The notes under the pieces were generated by a model, which made no database searches, was not told the origin of the DNA, and worked only from the letters and a program-made list of their open reading frames with translations. A program made the position numbers and the translations under genes. This document shows positions 26,642 through 36,663 of a stretch of DNA of 64,000 nucleotides, piece by piece. Origin of the DNA: Melastoma dodecandrum (lineage: Eukaryota; Streptophyta; Magnoliopsida; Myrtales; Melastomataceae); the NCBI GenBank assembly GCA_029817715.1, contig JARUPY010000156.1, positions 124,001-188,000 of the forward strand, read 5' to 3'. Position 1 is the first letter of the stretch. Each line of letters starts with the position of its first letter.

Positions 26642-27628
26642 TCACCCCCCGACCCGGCTCCCCCGCCCGTAGAGCAGCAGCATGGCCAGGATGACGGTGC
26701 CGTAGATCACCTGGCGGCCCGCGTCCGGCATCTGCACCACCGACAGGATCGATTGCAGCAGCGTGATGAGGATCACGCCCGCCGTGGTGCCGAGGTAGGA
26801 GCCGCGGCCGCCGAGGATCGAGGTGCCGCCCAGCACCACGGCCGCGATGGCGGGCAGCAGGTAGGCGTCGCCCATGCCCTGGTAGGCCTTGCCCGAATAG
26901 CCGGCGAGCAGCGCGCCCGCCAGGGCCGACATGCCGCCCGAGATCGCGAAGGCCACCAGCGTGATCCGCCGGGTCCGGACCCCGGACAGATAGGCGGCGC
27001 CCTCGCGGTTGCCGATCGCGTAGAGGGCGCGGCCGAAGGTCGTGCGGCCGAGCAGGAACAGCGTCACGGCCCCGACCGCGATCCAGACCCAGACGGCGTT
27101 GGGCACCGGGCCGAGCGTGCGGCCCGTGGCGAGGTCGCGCATCAGCGGGGTCGCCATGTCCTGCGGGGCCGAGCCGCCGGTCTTCAGCACCATGAGGCCC
27201 TGCGCCACGGCATCGACGCCGAGCGTGAAGATCATCGAGGGCACCCGCAGGTAGGCGACCCCGAGGCCGTTGACGAGGCCGAAGCCGATCCCGCACAGCA
27301 CGCCGAAGGGGATGGCCAGAGCCTCGCCGGCGGCGCCGTGGCCCGCCGCCGCCGTCGACATCATGCCGCCGACCGTGACGATCCAGGGCACCGACAGGTC
27401 GATCTGGCCGAGCAGCACCACCACGGTCATGCCCGTGGCGACCAGGGCCAGGAAGCTGCCGACCTGGAGCTGCTGGAGCAGGTAGTCGGGCGACAGGAAT
27501 TGCGTGGAATAGAGGCTGCCGAGCAGCAGCAGCGCCACGATGCAGCCGAAGGCGGTGGCGACGGCGGGATCGGCCCGGCGCAACAGGGCGGGGCGGCGGG
27601 GCGCGGCGGGATCGAGGCGGGAGGTCAT
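26642..27628 (-). CDS. Sugar ABC transporter permease (RbsC family), third gene of operon
   Basis: A 328-residue inner-membrane permease of the ribose/xylose-type (CUT2) family with about 8-10 hydrophobic segments. The family loop with AIGNREGAAYLSGVRTRRI and the late GGTSILGGRGSYLGTTAG motif are both present. Its ATG overlaps the stop of the first permease gene (ATGA). No frameshift. Confidence 0.88.
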   Translation of the reverse strand: MTSRLDPAAPRRPALLRRADPAVATAFGCIVALLLLGSLYSTQFLSPDYLLQQLQVGSFLALVATGMTVVVLLGQIDLSVPWIVTVGGMMSTAAAGHGAAGEALAIPFGVLCGIGFGLVNGLGVAYLRVPSMIFTLGVDAVAQGLMVLKTGGSAPQDMATPLMRDLATGRTLGPVPNAVWVWIAVGAVTLFLLGRTTFGRALYAIGNREGAAYLSGVRTRRITLVAFAISGGMSALAGALLAGYSGKAYQGMGDAYLLPAIAAVVLGGTSILGGRGSYLGTTAGVILITLLQSILSVVQMPDAGRQVIYGTVILAMLLLYGRGSRVGG

Positions 27629-28611
27629 GAGCCGAAGAGCTCCAGCCGGTTCTTCAATCGCAGCAGCCGCACCGAGCCGAGGCTGACCGCGCCGAGCAGC
27701 ACGAGGCCGAGGAACAGCGGCTGCCACAGCGGATCGAGGTCGAAGACGAAGAGGAGGTCGTTGATGGTGCGGAAGATCAGCGCGCCGAACACCGCCCCGA
27801 CCGTGCTGCCGGCCCCGCCGAAGAGCGACACGCCGCCGATCACGATGGCGGCGATGGAGTCGAGCGTATAGGTCGAGGCGTTGGTGGCGGAAGCCTCGCC
27901 CGAATAGGTGAAGAAGGCCAGCATCAGCCCGCCGAGCGCCGAGAAGAGCCCCGCCAGCGCGTAGGCCAGCAGCCGGGCGCGGCGGATCGGCAGGCCCGAC
28001 AGATAGGCCGAAGCCTCCGCCGAGCCCACCGCATACACGGCGCGGCCGAGCAGCGAGCGCCGGAACGGCACCCAGACGAGCAGCAGAACCGCGACCAGCA
28101 CCAGCACGCTGGCCGGCACGCCGCCGGCCAGTTGGCCCGTGAGGGCATCGGAGAGGGTGGAATCGACGTTCGCCGCCCGGCTCCGGCCGCAGGGAGAGCG
28201 CGAGGCCGAAATAGATCGCGCCGCTGGCGATCGTGGCCACGATGGGCTGCAAGCCGGCCGTAGACCACCAGCGCCCCGTTGGCGAGGCCCGCAGGCGAGG
28301 CCCGCCGCCAGGACGGCCAGGAGGCCCAGCCCCACCTGCAGCGGGCCGCCCGTCACCAGCGTGGAGGCGAGGCAGTTCGCCAGGATGAAGACTGCGCCGA
28401 CCGACAGGTCGATGCCCGCCGTCAGCACCACGAAGCACTGTCCCACGGCCACGAAGGCCAGGAGCACGCCTTTGTTGGCGGCGGTCTGCACCACGTTGGC
28501 GCTGAAGCCCGCGGGATGGTTGAGGGTGTAGAGGGCGAAGAGCAGCACGAAGACGCCGGCCGCCGAGAGCGTCGCGCGTCCGTCGCGCAGGTGGAAGCGC
28601 CAGTCCTTCAC
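27625..28611 (-). CDS. Sugar ABC transporter permease (RbsC family), second gene of operon, three frameshifts
   Basis: A CUT2-type permease paired with the one downstream. It starts at GTG 28,611, overlapping the ATPase stop (GTGA). The middle of the protein is read through three frames: single extra bases near 28,295, 28,255 and 28,180 cancel out, so the start and end share a frame. Corrected, the middle contains an ordinary permease segment (IVATIASGAIYFGLALSL). The C-terminal VIGGVSLFGGAGSTVG motif is intact. About 328 residues. Confidence 0.85.
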   Translation of the reverse strand: MKDWRFHLRDGRATLSAAGVFVLLFALYTLNHPAGFSANVVQTAANKGVLLAFVAVGQCFVVLTAGIDLSVGAVFILANCLASTLVTGGPLQVGLGLLAVLAAGLACGPRQRGAGGLRPACSPSWPRSPAARSISASRSPCGRSRAANVDSTLSDALTGQLAGGVPASVLVLVAVLLLVWVPFRRSLLGRAVYAVGSAEASAYLSGLPIRRARLLAYALAGLFSALGGLMLAFFTYSGEASATNASTYTLDSIAAIVIGGVSLFGGAGSTVGAVFGALIFRTINDLLFVFDLDPLWQPLFLGLVLLGAVSLGSVRLLRLKNRLELFGS

Positions 28612-30131
28612 GCCGCCGCCTCCGTGCCGTTGATGTTGAGGGCGCTCGCCACGAGCGCCCGCTCCGTGATGGCCTCGCCGGCGAGTTCCCGCACCACGCG
28701 CCCGCCGTAGAGCACCAGCACGCGGTCGCAGCAGCCGATGAGTTCGGCGTAATCCGTCGAATAGAGCAGCACCGCCGCCCCCTCGTCGGCGAGGCGGCGC
28801 AGCAGCCGGTAGATCTCGGCCTTGGTGCCGACGTCGATGCCGCGCGTCGGGTCGGCGAGCAGCACGATGCGGGGCCGCGTCATCAGCCATTTGGCGAGCA
28901 CGACCTTCTGCTGGTTGCCGCCCGAGAGCGCCGCCACCGGCACGTCGAGGTCGGCCGCCTTGATGGCGAGGAGCTTCACCATCGCGTCGACGGCGCGGCG
29001 TTCGGCGCCCCGGTCGATGACGCCGCCGCGCGACACGCGGCCGAGCGAGGCGAAGGACAGGTTCTCGCGCACCGACATCGGCAGCATCAGGCCCTCGGTC
29101 TTGCGGTCCTCGGGGATGAGCGCGATGCCGTTCCGCGCCGCCTTGGCGTCGGCGGGGCTCCCGAGCGCGACGGGGCGGCCGTCGACCAGCACCGTGCCGG
29201 ATGTGCCGCGCAGCACGCCGAAGAGCGCCAGCAGGAGCTCGCGCTGCCCCTGGCCGTCGAGCCCGCCCAGCCCCACCACCTCGCCGGGCCGGACCGCGAA
29301 GGACAGGCCGTGCAGGCGCCCCGGCCAGCCGAGGTCGCGCACCTCGAGGGCCGGCGGCGTCTCGGCCGGCACCGGCGGGGGCTTGGGCGGATAGGCGTGG
29401 GAATAGTCCCGGCCGATCATCATCTCGACCACTTCCCCGTCGCTGCGGGTGCCGGCCGGGAAGGTCGCGACGTTGCGGCCGTTGCGGAAGACCGAGCAAT
29501 CGTCGGCGAGCTCGGCGATCTCGCCCATGCGGTGCGAGATGTAGACCAGCGCCATGCCGGCGGCGCGCAGCTCCTTCAGCACGCGCATCACGGTCACGAC
29601 GTCGCGCGCGGTCAGCGCCGAGGTCGCCTCGTCGAGGATCAGCAGGCGCGGGTTCCGGCCCAGCGCCTTGGCGATCTCGACGAGCTGGCGGCGGGACAGC
29701 GGCAGGTCGCGCACGAGGGAGAGCGGATGGATGCCCTCCGCGCCGGCGCGGGCCAGCAGGTCCTCGGCGCGCCGGCGCTGCGCCTTCCGGTCGATGAGGC
29801 CGAAGCGGCGCGGCGGGTCGGCGGCCAGGATGTTGTCGGCCACCGACAGGTCGGGGATGAGCGACAGTTCCTGGAAGACGCAGACGATGCCGGCCGCATT
29901 GGCGGCGGCGGGATCCGCGAAGGCGACCTGCGCCCCGTCCAGCGTCATGGTGCCGGCATCGGGCCGCACCACGCCCGCCATGCATTTGATGAGGCTCGAC
30001 TTGCCGGCCCCGTTCTCGCCCAGCACGGCGTGGATGCGCCCGGCCCGGAGCTCGAGGTCGACGCCGTCGAGCGCCCGCGTGGCGCCGTAGCGCTTGGCGA
30101 TGCCCGACAGGGCGAGGAGCGGCTGGGTCAT
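28608..30131 (-). CDS. Sugar ABC transporter ATPase (RbsA family), first gene of operon
   Basis: A 507-residue duplicated ATPase of the CUT2 family. The first domain has an intact Walker A (GENGAGKSS, near residue 40), LSRRQLVEIAKAL and LLILDEATSAL. The second domain has the degenerate Walker A normal for this family (GGLDGQGQRELLL), an LSGGNQQKVVLAKWL signature and DPTRGIDVGTKAEI. It forms an overlapping operon with two permeases. No periplasmic binding protein gene lies in the operon or upstream, which is unusual for this family. Confidence 0.92.
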   Translation of the reverse strand: MTQPLLALSGIAKRYGATRALDGVDLELRAGRIHAVLGENGAGKSSLIKCMAGVVRPDAGTMTLDGAQVAFADPAAANAAGIVCVFQELSLIPDLSVADNILAADPPRRFGLIDRKAQRRRAEDLLARAGAEGIHPLSLVRDLPLSRRQLVEIAKALGRNPRLLILDEATSALTARDVVTVMRVLKELRAAGMALVYISHRMGEIAELADDCSVFRNGRNVATFPAGTRSDGEVVEMMIGRDYSHAYPPKPPPVPAETPPALEVRDLGWPGRLHGLSFAVRPGEVVGLGGLDGQGQRELLLALFGVLRGTSGTVLVDGRPVALGSPADAKAARNGIALIPEDRKTEGLMLPMSVRENLSFASLGRVSRGGVIDRGAERRAVDAMVKLLAIKAADLDVPVAALSGGNQQKVVLAKWLMTRPRIVLLADPTRGIDVGTKAEIYRLLRRLADEGAAVLLYSTDYAELIGCCDRVLVLYGGRVVRELAGEAITERALVASALNINGTEAAA

Positions 30132-30400
30132 GCTGTCACCGGCGGCATCGCGTGGTCTCCTCCCTCCGACCGCACCGTCCTCCCGTCGGAGACGGGCGCG
30201 GCGCCCTCGTGGCGCGCCCGCGGCCGGAGGGTCGTACGCCTCTCTGCTGTCCCCGAGCGCCCGCGATCCGGCTCGCCCGAAGGGGAGCCGTCGCATGCAG
30301 AGGACAGGTTAGCGTGGCATCTGTCGTTTGTGGAGTGGAGGCCGGCGGTAAAGCGGTGGATGCCCGCCCGGCGCGAAAGGCCGGCGGTCCGCGCGCCGGA

Positions 30401-30481
30401 TCAGCCGTCCTGGGCGATCAGCCAGCCGAGCAGCGCCACGGTGATGAGGACGGAGAGTCCAAGGCCCAGCACTGCCGTCAT
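30401..30481 (-). CDS. 26-residue single-span membrane peptide
   Basis: An ATG (30,481) with a strong GGAGG five bases upstream begins a 26-codon frame that encodes one hydrophobic helix (VLGLGLSVLITVALLGWLIA) and a short polar tail. Size, hydrophobicity and ribosome site support a real small membrane protein of the kind that often assists transporters or sensors. It lies about 270 bp upstream of the ABC ATPase gene on the same strand. The remainder of 30,132-30,724 holds no other recognised gene. Confidence 0.5.
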   Translation of the reverse strand: MTAVLGLGLSVLITVALLGWLIAQDG

Positions 30482-30724
30482 GGCATCCTCCGTTATCCGC
30501 GATCCCCGATGGGTCCGCGGCCTCGCCGCTCGTGGGGGCGTTGCGGGAGGCCGCGGCGCCGGGGCGATCGGTTGGATCGCTCCGACGCCCCTCTCCTAGC
30601 GGCCCAGGATGAGCAAGCTTTGGCTGGGCTGTTTCCGCCGCGTGTCGCCCGGCGGCGATTCCGCGACCGGTCCGGCCGGGCGCGTCCCTCGGCAGGACTG
30701 CGTGGGTCTCGCGTGCATCCTCGC

Positions 30725-31817
30725 TCAGCCGATCTCCACCACGATCGGTTCGTGGTCGGAGAGGGCCCGGCCGGCGTCGTCGACGGCCGCCAGGGTCGCG
30801 GGCCGGGACGCCGTCACGCCGCGGGTCAGGAACCAGTCGATCCGTTGCACCCAGGGGGGCCGGCCGGCCGTCGGGGATGGGACGGCGCGTCTGGTCCGGC
30901 GTGTTGCAGGCGAGCCAGTCGAAGCCGGCGTCGTGCATCGCGCCGAAGAGGGGCTCATGCGCCTCGGGCCGCGCGAACCAGTCCGACCCCTCGCGCTCCG
31001 CGCCTTTCGGCAGGGCCGCGACGTTGAGGTCTCCCGCCACCACGGCCGGGGCCCCCGGGGGCAGGGCGGCGAGGAGGCGCAGCATGGCGGCCCGGCGCTC
31101 GTCCGGCGTCGAGCGGTTCTCGAGATGGACGCTGACCACGAGGACCGGCCCGGCGGCGAGGTCCACCGTGGCGCCGATCGCCATGCGGCCGCCGATGCGC
31201 CGGTGGTGCCAGTCGAGGTCGAACCAGGCGCCGCCGGCGTCGAGCGGCACCACGAAGGCGTCGCGGAACGGCAGGCGCGAGAGGAGCGCGTTGCCGTGCA
31301 GCGGCCCCGCATTCGCCTGTCCGGCGAAGCGTTCCACCTCCCGGCCGTAGCCGTGGCCGAGTTCGACGAATTCCACCCCGAAGGCGTGGCCGGCGTCGAG
31401 GACCCCGGCGAGGTCGCGCGTCGTGTGGCGGTTGCCGGAGCGCGCCATGCCGAAGTCCATCTCGCTCAAGAGCGCGACGTCGGCCCCGCTCCGTCGCAGC
31501 ACCGCCGCCGAGGCCTCGACGGCCGTGCAGCGTTCGAGGTTCCAGGCCGCGATCCTGAGGCGCGCGGGCGGCGGCGCGGCCGGGCCGGGCGGCTGGCGGG
31601 CCGCGACGAGCCGCAGCGCCGGGATCCGCGCCGCCAGCGCGTCGTGGCGGGCCCGGGTGGCGGGGCCGCCCCCGGCTTCGGCCAGCAGGGCCGGATCGGG
31701 GAGGGGCAGGTACGGGACGGCGTCGTGCAGGATGGGACGGGTCAGGGCAGGGCTCCGGGTCGAGGTGGAACGGCCTTCGCCCGTCCATGTCGTCCGGCCC
31801 GGGCGGGCGATCGTCAC
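30725..31817 (-). CDS. Endonuclease/exonuclease/phosphatase-fold protein, one frameshift
   Basis: A protein of about 360 residues with the EEP fold: RIAAWNLERC near residue 90, LLSEMDFGMARSGNRHT, HLENRSTPDERRA and AVVAGDLNVAALPKG carry the expected Asn, Glu and Asp metal and acid residues; SDHEPIVVEI is the terminal motif with the catalytic His. One extra G near 30,858-30,870 shifts the last 45 residues into another frame ending at 30,725. The start is uncertain: a GTG at 31,817, just after the AraC gene, is used. Substrate unknown. Confidence 0.78.
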
Positions 31818-31824
31818 GGTGCGG

Positions 31825-32870
31825 TCAGGACGCGAAACGGCGATGACGGTAGGCCAGGGGCGGCAGGCCCGTCCAGGAGCGGAAGGCCCGGCTGAAGGCG
31901 CTGAGCTCCGAGTAACCGAGCCGCAGCGCGATCTCGGTGAGGGGGATCTCCGGCACGGCCAGGAGGCCGAGCGCGAGCTCGCGACGCAGGTCGCGCTGCA
32001 GGTCGGAATAGTCGACGCCGCAGGCGGAAAGCTTTCCGATACAGGGCCGGGGCCGAGAGGCCCAGCCGCCGGGCGACGAGCGCCACGCCCGGCTTGCCGT
32101 CGGCCAGCGCGTCCCGGATCTGCTGCAGGACGAGGCCGATGAAATCCTCCTGCCGGCGATCGCGCAGCTGGCCGGCGAGGCGCCGCACGAGCACGTCCTG
32201 GCGGCACGGATCGGCCCCGGGCATGACGGTGGCGAGATCGCGCGCCGACAGCAGGATCGCGTTGGTGCGGCGCGCGCTGTAGACCGGGGGTGGCGCCCAG
32301 GCCCTCGGCCCGCGCGGGATGGCCGGGCAGGTCGTGCTCGACGTGGATCTCGTCCGGCCGCCAGTGGGGCCCGAGGGTCCGGCGCACCATCGCGATCAGG
32401 GCCCCGAGACTGAGCTCGGCATCCTGGCGCCGGTGGACGATGCGGCCGTCGCGGATCTGGTAGGTGAGGGCGGCCTGTGCCCCGCGCCGTTCGAGCGTCA
32501 CCCGCGTCTGCTCCTGGAACGTCGCGAAACAGCCGGCCGCGGCGGTCAGGCCGGCCCCCAGGGTCGGGGCGGTCTCGATCACGTCCGCGACGTGGCCGAG
32601 CAGGCTGGCCCCCTGGGCGAGGCCGAGGTCCCACCCGATGCTGGCGCTGCCGCAGCGCGCCGCCGCGAGTTCCAGGAGGCGGCAATAGTCGGCGAGATCG
32701 AGCCAGGACATGGGTTCGTCGTCGATCGTCCGTTCGGAGATCCGCAGGGCGCCGAGCAGCGAGTCCGGTTCGGCCCCGGCCCGGCGCATGGCGGCGCAGA
32801 GGCCCGCCGTGGCGGCGGCCCTGACCCGCGGGCCCGCATCGCCGGGCCGCGATCCTGCGAACGTCGTCAT
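31825..32870 (-). CDS. AraC-family regulator with Arabinose_bd-type sensor domain, two frameshifts
   Basis: The N-terminal half (SERTIDDEPMSWLDLADYCR, AAGCFATFQEQTRVTL) matches the Arabinose_bd sensor of OruR/ArgR-like AraC regulators. The C-terminal DNA-binding domain has the two helix-turn-helices (VALVARRLGLSAPALYRK and LTEIALRLGYSELSAFSRAF, then RSWTGLPPLAYR). Extra bases near 32,285 and 32,035 put the middle in a second frame and the end in a third; corrected length is about 348 residues. It is divergent from the amine oxidase operon, its probable target. Confidence 0.83.
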
Positions 32871-33268
32871 CGCCGCCCTGCCGATGCCATCTCGGCCGGC
32901 GGACCGCCCGGGATCTGCCCGAGGCGTGAGATCTTCGGGTCGCCGTGACGGCGACGAGGGCAGTCGAGCCCGGAACAGCATCGGATCGGCTCCCACACTG
33001 CCCATTCCATCATCAATGAAGTCCTCGGGACGACCGCGTCGATGCCGCTGTTTGCAGAATTGGTGCCAGACTCCGGACAAGAGGCGTGCGAAATGTCAAG
33101 TCGATCCGGTCGAGACGGGTCTAGCCTCCGGTCGGATCCTGGTCAGGGGCATCGGGTCCGCTGGTCTGATGCCGACCGAAGCCGGGCTCTTGAGTCAACG
33201 ACGTCCAACGCGCGGTGCCGATCCTTCGCGGCGGCGCCGCCGCGATCGACGCGACCGTCGAGGCCGGA
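32871..33268. promoter_or_regulatory. Divergent intergenic region between AraC gene and amine oxidase
   Basis: A 398-bp gene-free region between divergent starts. It is less GC-rich around 32,990-33,110 than elsewhere. By position it should hold the promoters and AraC sites; no specific box was identified. Confidence 0.4.
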
Positions 33269-35245
33269 ATGGATCAGGTTTTGGAAAGACCCGCGACGGC
33301 GCAGGCCCCGCCAGCGGCGCCGCGTCAAGCCTTCGCGCCCCTCACGCCCGAGGAGATCCGCCGGGCCGTGACCCTCGTGCGGCGCGACGCCGCTTTCGGC
33401 GACGGCGTCTTCTTCGAGACGATCGAATTGTTGGAGCCCCAGGTCGGGGAGCCCTCGCCCGCCCGGGCGGCGCGCGTCAACCTGTTCCGAGCCGAGGAGG
33501 ACGGCGTGTGGCGGACGACCGTCGGCCTCGCGGGCGGGCGCATCCTCTCCCGGGACTTCGTGGCCGGCGCCCGGCCCATGATCCAGCTCGAGCAGTTCAT
33601 GCTCATCGAAGCGCTGGTTCGGGCCGACCCGCGCTTCGTGGCGGCCTGCGCCGCGCGGGGCATCACCGACATGAGCCTCGTCTGCGTCGATCCCTGGTCG
33701 GCCGGCAGCACGGCGCTGCCCGACGAGGAGGGGCTGCACCTGGCCCACACGTTCTGCTGGCTGCGCAACCGCGAGAACGACAACCTCTACGCCCAGCCCA
33801 TCGAGGGGCTCAACGCGGTGGTGGATCTCAAGGCCGAGCGCGTCCTGCGGGTCGACGACTACGGCGCCGTGCCGGTGCCGCGGGGCGAGGTGAACTACGA
33901 CAGCCAGTTCCGCACCGCCTTCCGGCCGAAGCTGAAGCCGCTCGACGTCGTCCAGCCCGAGGGCGCGAGCTTCACGCTCGACGGCCACGCGATCGCCTGG
34001 GACGGGTGGTCGATGGAGATCGGCTTCAACGCCCGCGAAGCCATCACGCTGCACGACATCCGCTACGGCGGCCGGCCGCTGTTCAACCGGGCCTCCCTGG
34101 TCGAGATGGTGGTGCCCTACGGGTCGCCCCATCCCGCCCATGCCCGCAAGAACGTCTTCGACATCGGCGAATACGGGCTCGGCAAGCTGGCCAATTCCCT
34201 CAAGCTCGGCTGCGACTGCCTGGGCCACATCGCCTATCTCGACGTGCATCTCGGCACGATGCACGGCGATGTCGTGACCATCGAGAAGGCGATCTGCATC
34301 CACGAGGAGGACGCGGGCCTGCTCTGGAAGCACTGGGACTTCCGCACCGACCGCGCCGAGACGCGCCGCGGCCGCCGGCTCGTCATTTCCTGCATCTGCA
34401 CGGTCGGGAACTACGAATACGCCTCCTATTGGTCGTTCCGCCAGGACGGCGAGATCGAATTCGAGATGAAGGCCACCGGCATCATCAACACGGTCGGCTG
34501 CCGGCCGGGCGCGCCGTCGAAATACGGGACGGAGGTCGTGCCGGGCGTCGAGGGCCAGATCCACCAGCACGCCTTCGTGGCGCGGCTGGAGCCCGCGCTC
34601 GACGGGCCCGACAACACCGTGCTCGAATGCGACACCTTCGCCGAGGCCGACGACGCCAACCCCTACGGCAACGCCTTCTTCGTCCGCGAGACGCCGCTCG
34701 AGGACGGCCTCGAGGGCGCGCGCCGGGCCGACGCCGAGCGGCAGCGCTACTGGCGGGTGGTCAACCGCGCCAGGCTCAACGCCGTGGGGCGACCCGTCGG
34801 CTACAAGCTCGCCCCGACCAGCGTGATCGTGCCCTTCGTCCGGCCCGATTCGCCCTCCGGCCGGCGCGCCGGCTTCATGAACGCCCATCTGTGGGTCACG
34901 GCCTACGACCCCGAGGAGCGCTTCCCCGGCGGCGAGTTCATGAACCGCTCGACGGGCGCCGGCGGCCTGCCCGACATGGTGGCCCGCGGGCGCCCCATCG
35001 CGGATCGGCGGCTCGTTCTCTGGCACGTCTTCGGCCTGCACCACCTGCCGCGGCCCGAGGACTTCCCCGTGCAGCCCGGCCTCAACGCCGGGTTCAAACT
35101 CATGCCCTCCGGCTTCTTCGACCTCAACCCGGCGATCGACCTGCCGCCCGAGGTGAATGCCGCGAGCCGCCTCCACGGCGCGGAGGCGCCGGCCGCTTGC
35201 TGCGGCAAGAGCCCAGTTCCACCAGCCGGGAGACAGGAACCATGA
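33269..35245 (+). CDS. Copper-containing primary amine oxidase
   Basis: A 658-residue quinoprotein that oxidises primary amines to aldehydes with release of ammonia and H2O2. The topaquinone motif T-V-G-N-Y-E-Y is present near residue 383 (the first Tyr becomes TPQ); the catalytic-base Asp is in FDIGEYGLG near 298; copper ligands are in HQHAFVARLE near 435 and in WHVFGLHHLPRPEDFP near 595. There is no signal peptide, so it is cytoplasmic, as in Arthrobacter-type enzymes. Its stop overlaps the permease ATG (ATGA). ATG 33,269 was preferred over an upstream GTG because it gives the usual N terminus. Confidence 0.94.
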   Translation: MDQVLERPATAQAPPAAPRQAFAPLTPEEIRRAVTLVRRDAAFGDGVFFETIELLEPQVGEPSPARAARVNLFRAEEDGVWRTTVGLAGGRILSRDFVAGARPMIQLEQFMLIEALVRADPRFVAACAARGITDMSLVCVDPWSAGSTALPDEEGLHLAHTFCWLRNRENDNLYAQPIEGLNAVVDLKAERVLRVDDYGAVPVPRGEVNYDSQFRTAFRPKLKPLDVVQPEGASFTLDGHAIAWDGWSMEIGFNAREAITLHDIRYGGRPLFNRASLVEMVVPYGSPHPAHARKNVFDIGEYGLGKLANSLKLGCDCLGHIAYLDVHLGTMHGDVVTIEKAICIHEEDAGLLWKHWDFRTDRAETRRGRRLVISCICTVGNYEYASYWSFRQDGEIEFEMKATGIINTVGCRPGAPSKYGTEVVPGVEGQIHQHAFVARLEPALDGPDNTVLECDTFAEADDANPYGNAFFVRETPLEDGLEGARRADAERQRYWRVVNRARLNAVGRPVGYKLAPTSVIVPFVRPDSPSGRRAGFMNAHLWVTAYDPEERFPGGEFMNRSTGAGGLPDMVARGRPIADRRLVLWHVFGLHHLPRPEDFPVQPGLNAGFKLMPSGFFDLNPAIDLPPEVNAASRLHGAEAPAACCGKSPVPPAGRQEP

Positions 35246-36663
35246 CGTCGACCACCGACTCCCTCCCCTTCTCGCCTCAGCCCGCCCGTCCCGCCGGCCT
35301 GCGGCAGGGGACGTTGACGCCCCTCGAGAGCCTCAGCCAGTCGATCGCCAACATCGCCCCCACCCTGACGCCGGCCCTCAACATCACGGTGGTGGCGGGA
35401 CTCGCGGGTCCGTCGTCCTGGCTGGCCTACCTGGTCGCCACGGTCGCGATGCTGGTCGTCGGCGCCAACATCAACGTCCTGGCCCGGCGCCACGCGCTGT
35501 CGGGATCCTTCTTCATCTATATCGGCCGGACGCTCGGACCCTTCGCGGGCGTCATGGCGGGCTGGTCCATGATCGCCGCCTACCTGCTCACCGCCGTCGC
35601 GGTCTCGGTCTCGCTCGGCATCTTCCTCGGCAACGTCCTGACCGAGGTCGGGTTCGGCGGGCTGACGCCGCCGGCCTGGCTGCTCGCGCCGGTCTTCCTG
35701 GCCCTCGTCGGCTACGCGGCCTATCGCGACATCAAGCTCTCCTCGCGCGTCGGCCTCTACCTCGAAGGCCTGTCGATCGCCATCATCGTCCTCATCGTGG
35801 CGGTCGTGACGCTGCGCCACGGCACCCTCGTCGACAGCGCCCAGCTCGCGCCCGCCAACATCCACCTGGGCTCCGTCACCTCGGCCCTGGCCTTCGCGGT
35901 CTTCAGCTTCGTGGGATTCGAGAGTTCGGCGACGCTGGCCAAGGAGACCGCCGACCCCGCCCGCAACATCCCGCGCGCCGTGATGCTCAGCGCCGCTCTC
36001 GTGGGCCTGTTCTTCGTCGTCAGCAGTTATCTGATGGTGCTGGCGCTCGACGGCAACGCCGACATCATCGCGAAATCGAGCTCGCCCTTCGCCGAGATCA
36101 CGGCCCATGCCGGCATGCCCTGGGCCGCCACGATCGTCTACGCGGCCGCCATGATCAGCGGCTTCGCCTGCGCGCTCGCCTGCATCAACGCGGGCTCGCG
36201 GCTCATCTTCTCCATGGGCCGCTTCCGCTTCTTCGGCCCGGGCGTCGGGGCGGTGCACGCCAGGCACCGGACGCCGCACCGCGCCGTGGTGGTGGGGCTG
36301 CTGGCGACCCTCGCCGTCACGCTGGCCCTGACGCCGATGAGCCCCATCGACGCCTTCGGCGATTCCGGCACGGTGGCGACCTTCGGCTTCCTGGTCGTCT
36401 ACCTGCTGGTCTGCATCGTGGCGCCCCTCGACCTCAGGCGCCGCGGCGAGCTCAGGCCCGTCAACGTGGTGGCGAGCGTCGCGGGCGTCGCCCTGATGCT
36501 CTTCGTCATCTGGGGCAGCCTCTATCCCGTGCCGGACTTCCCGTCGAACCTGCTGCCCTACCTCTTCCTGGCCTATATGGGGCTCGGCGCGGCCTGGTTC
36601 CTGTACCTGCGGAAGACCGCGCCGCAGGAACTCGCCAACATCGAGCATGACCTCGAGAACTGA
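35242..36663 (+). CDS. APC-family amino acid/amine permease
   Basis: A 473-residue inner-membrane transporter of the amino acid-polyamine-organocation family with about 12 hydrophobic segments. SQSIANIAPTLTPALN near residue 32 is the helix-1 substrate loop, and the FSFVGFESSATLAKETADP block near 215 is the family's helix-6 signature. Translational coupling to the amine oxidase strongly suggests that it imports the oxidase substrate. No frameshift. Confidence 0.9.
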   Translation: MTSTTDSLPFSPQPARPAGLRQGTLTPLESLSQSIANIAPTLTPALNITVVAGLAGPSSWLAYLVATVAMLVVGANINVLARRHALSGSFFIYIGRTLGPFAGVMAGWSMIAAYLLTAVAVSVSLGIFLGNVLTEVGFGGLTPPAWLLAPVFLALVGYAAYRDIKLSSRVGLYLEGLSIAIIVLIVAVVTLRHGTLVDSAQLAPANIHLGSVTSALAFAVFSFVGFESSATLAKETADPARNIPRAVMLSAALVGLFFVVSSYLMVLALDGNADIIAKSSSPFAEITAHAGMPWAATIVYAAAMISGFACALACINAGSRLIFSMGRFRFFGPGVGAVHARHRTPHRAVVVGLLATLAVTLALTPMSPIDAFGDSGTVATFGFLVVYLLVCIVAPLDLRRRGELRPVNVVASVAGVALMLFVIWGSLYPVPDFPSNLLPYLFLAYMGLGAAWFLYLRKTAPQELANIEHDLEN

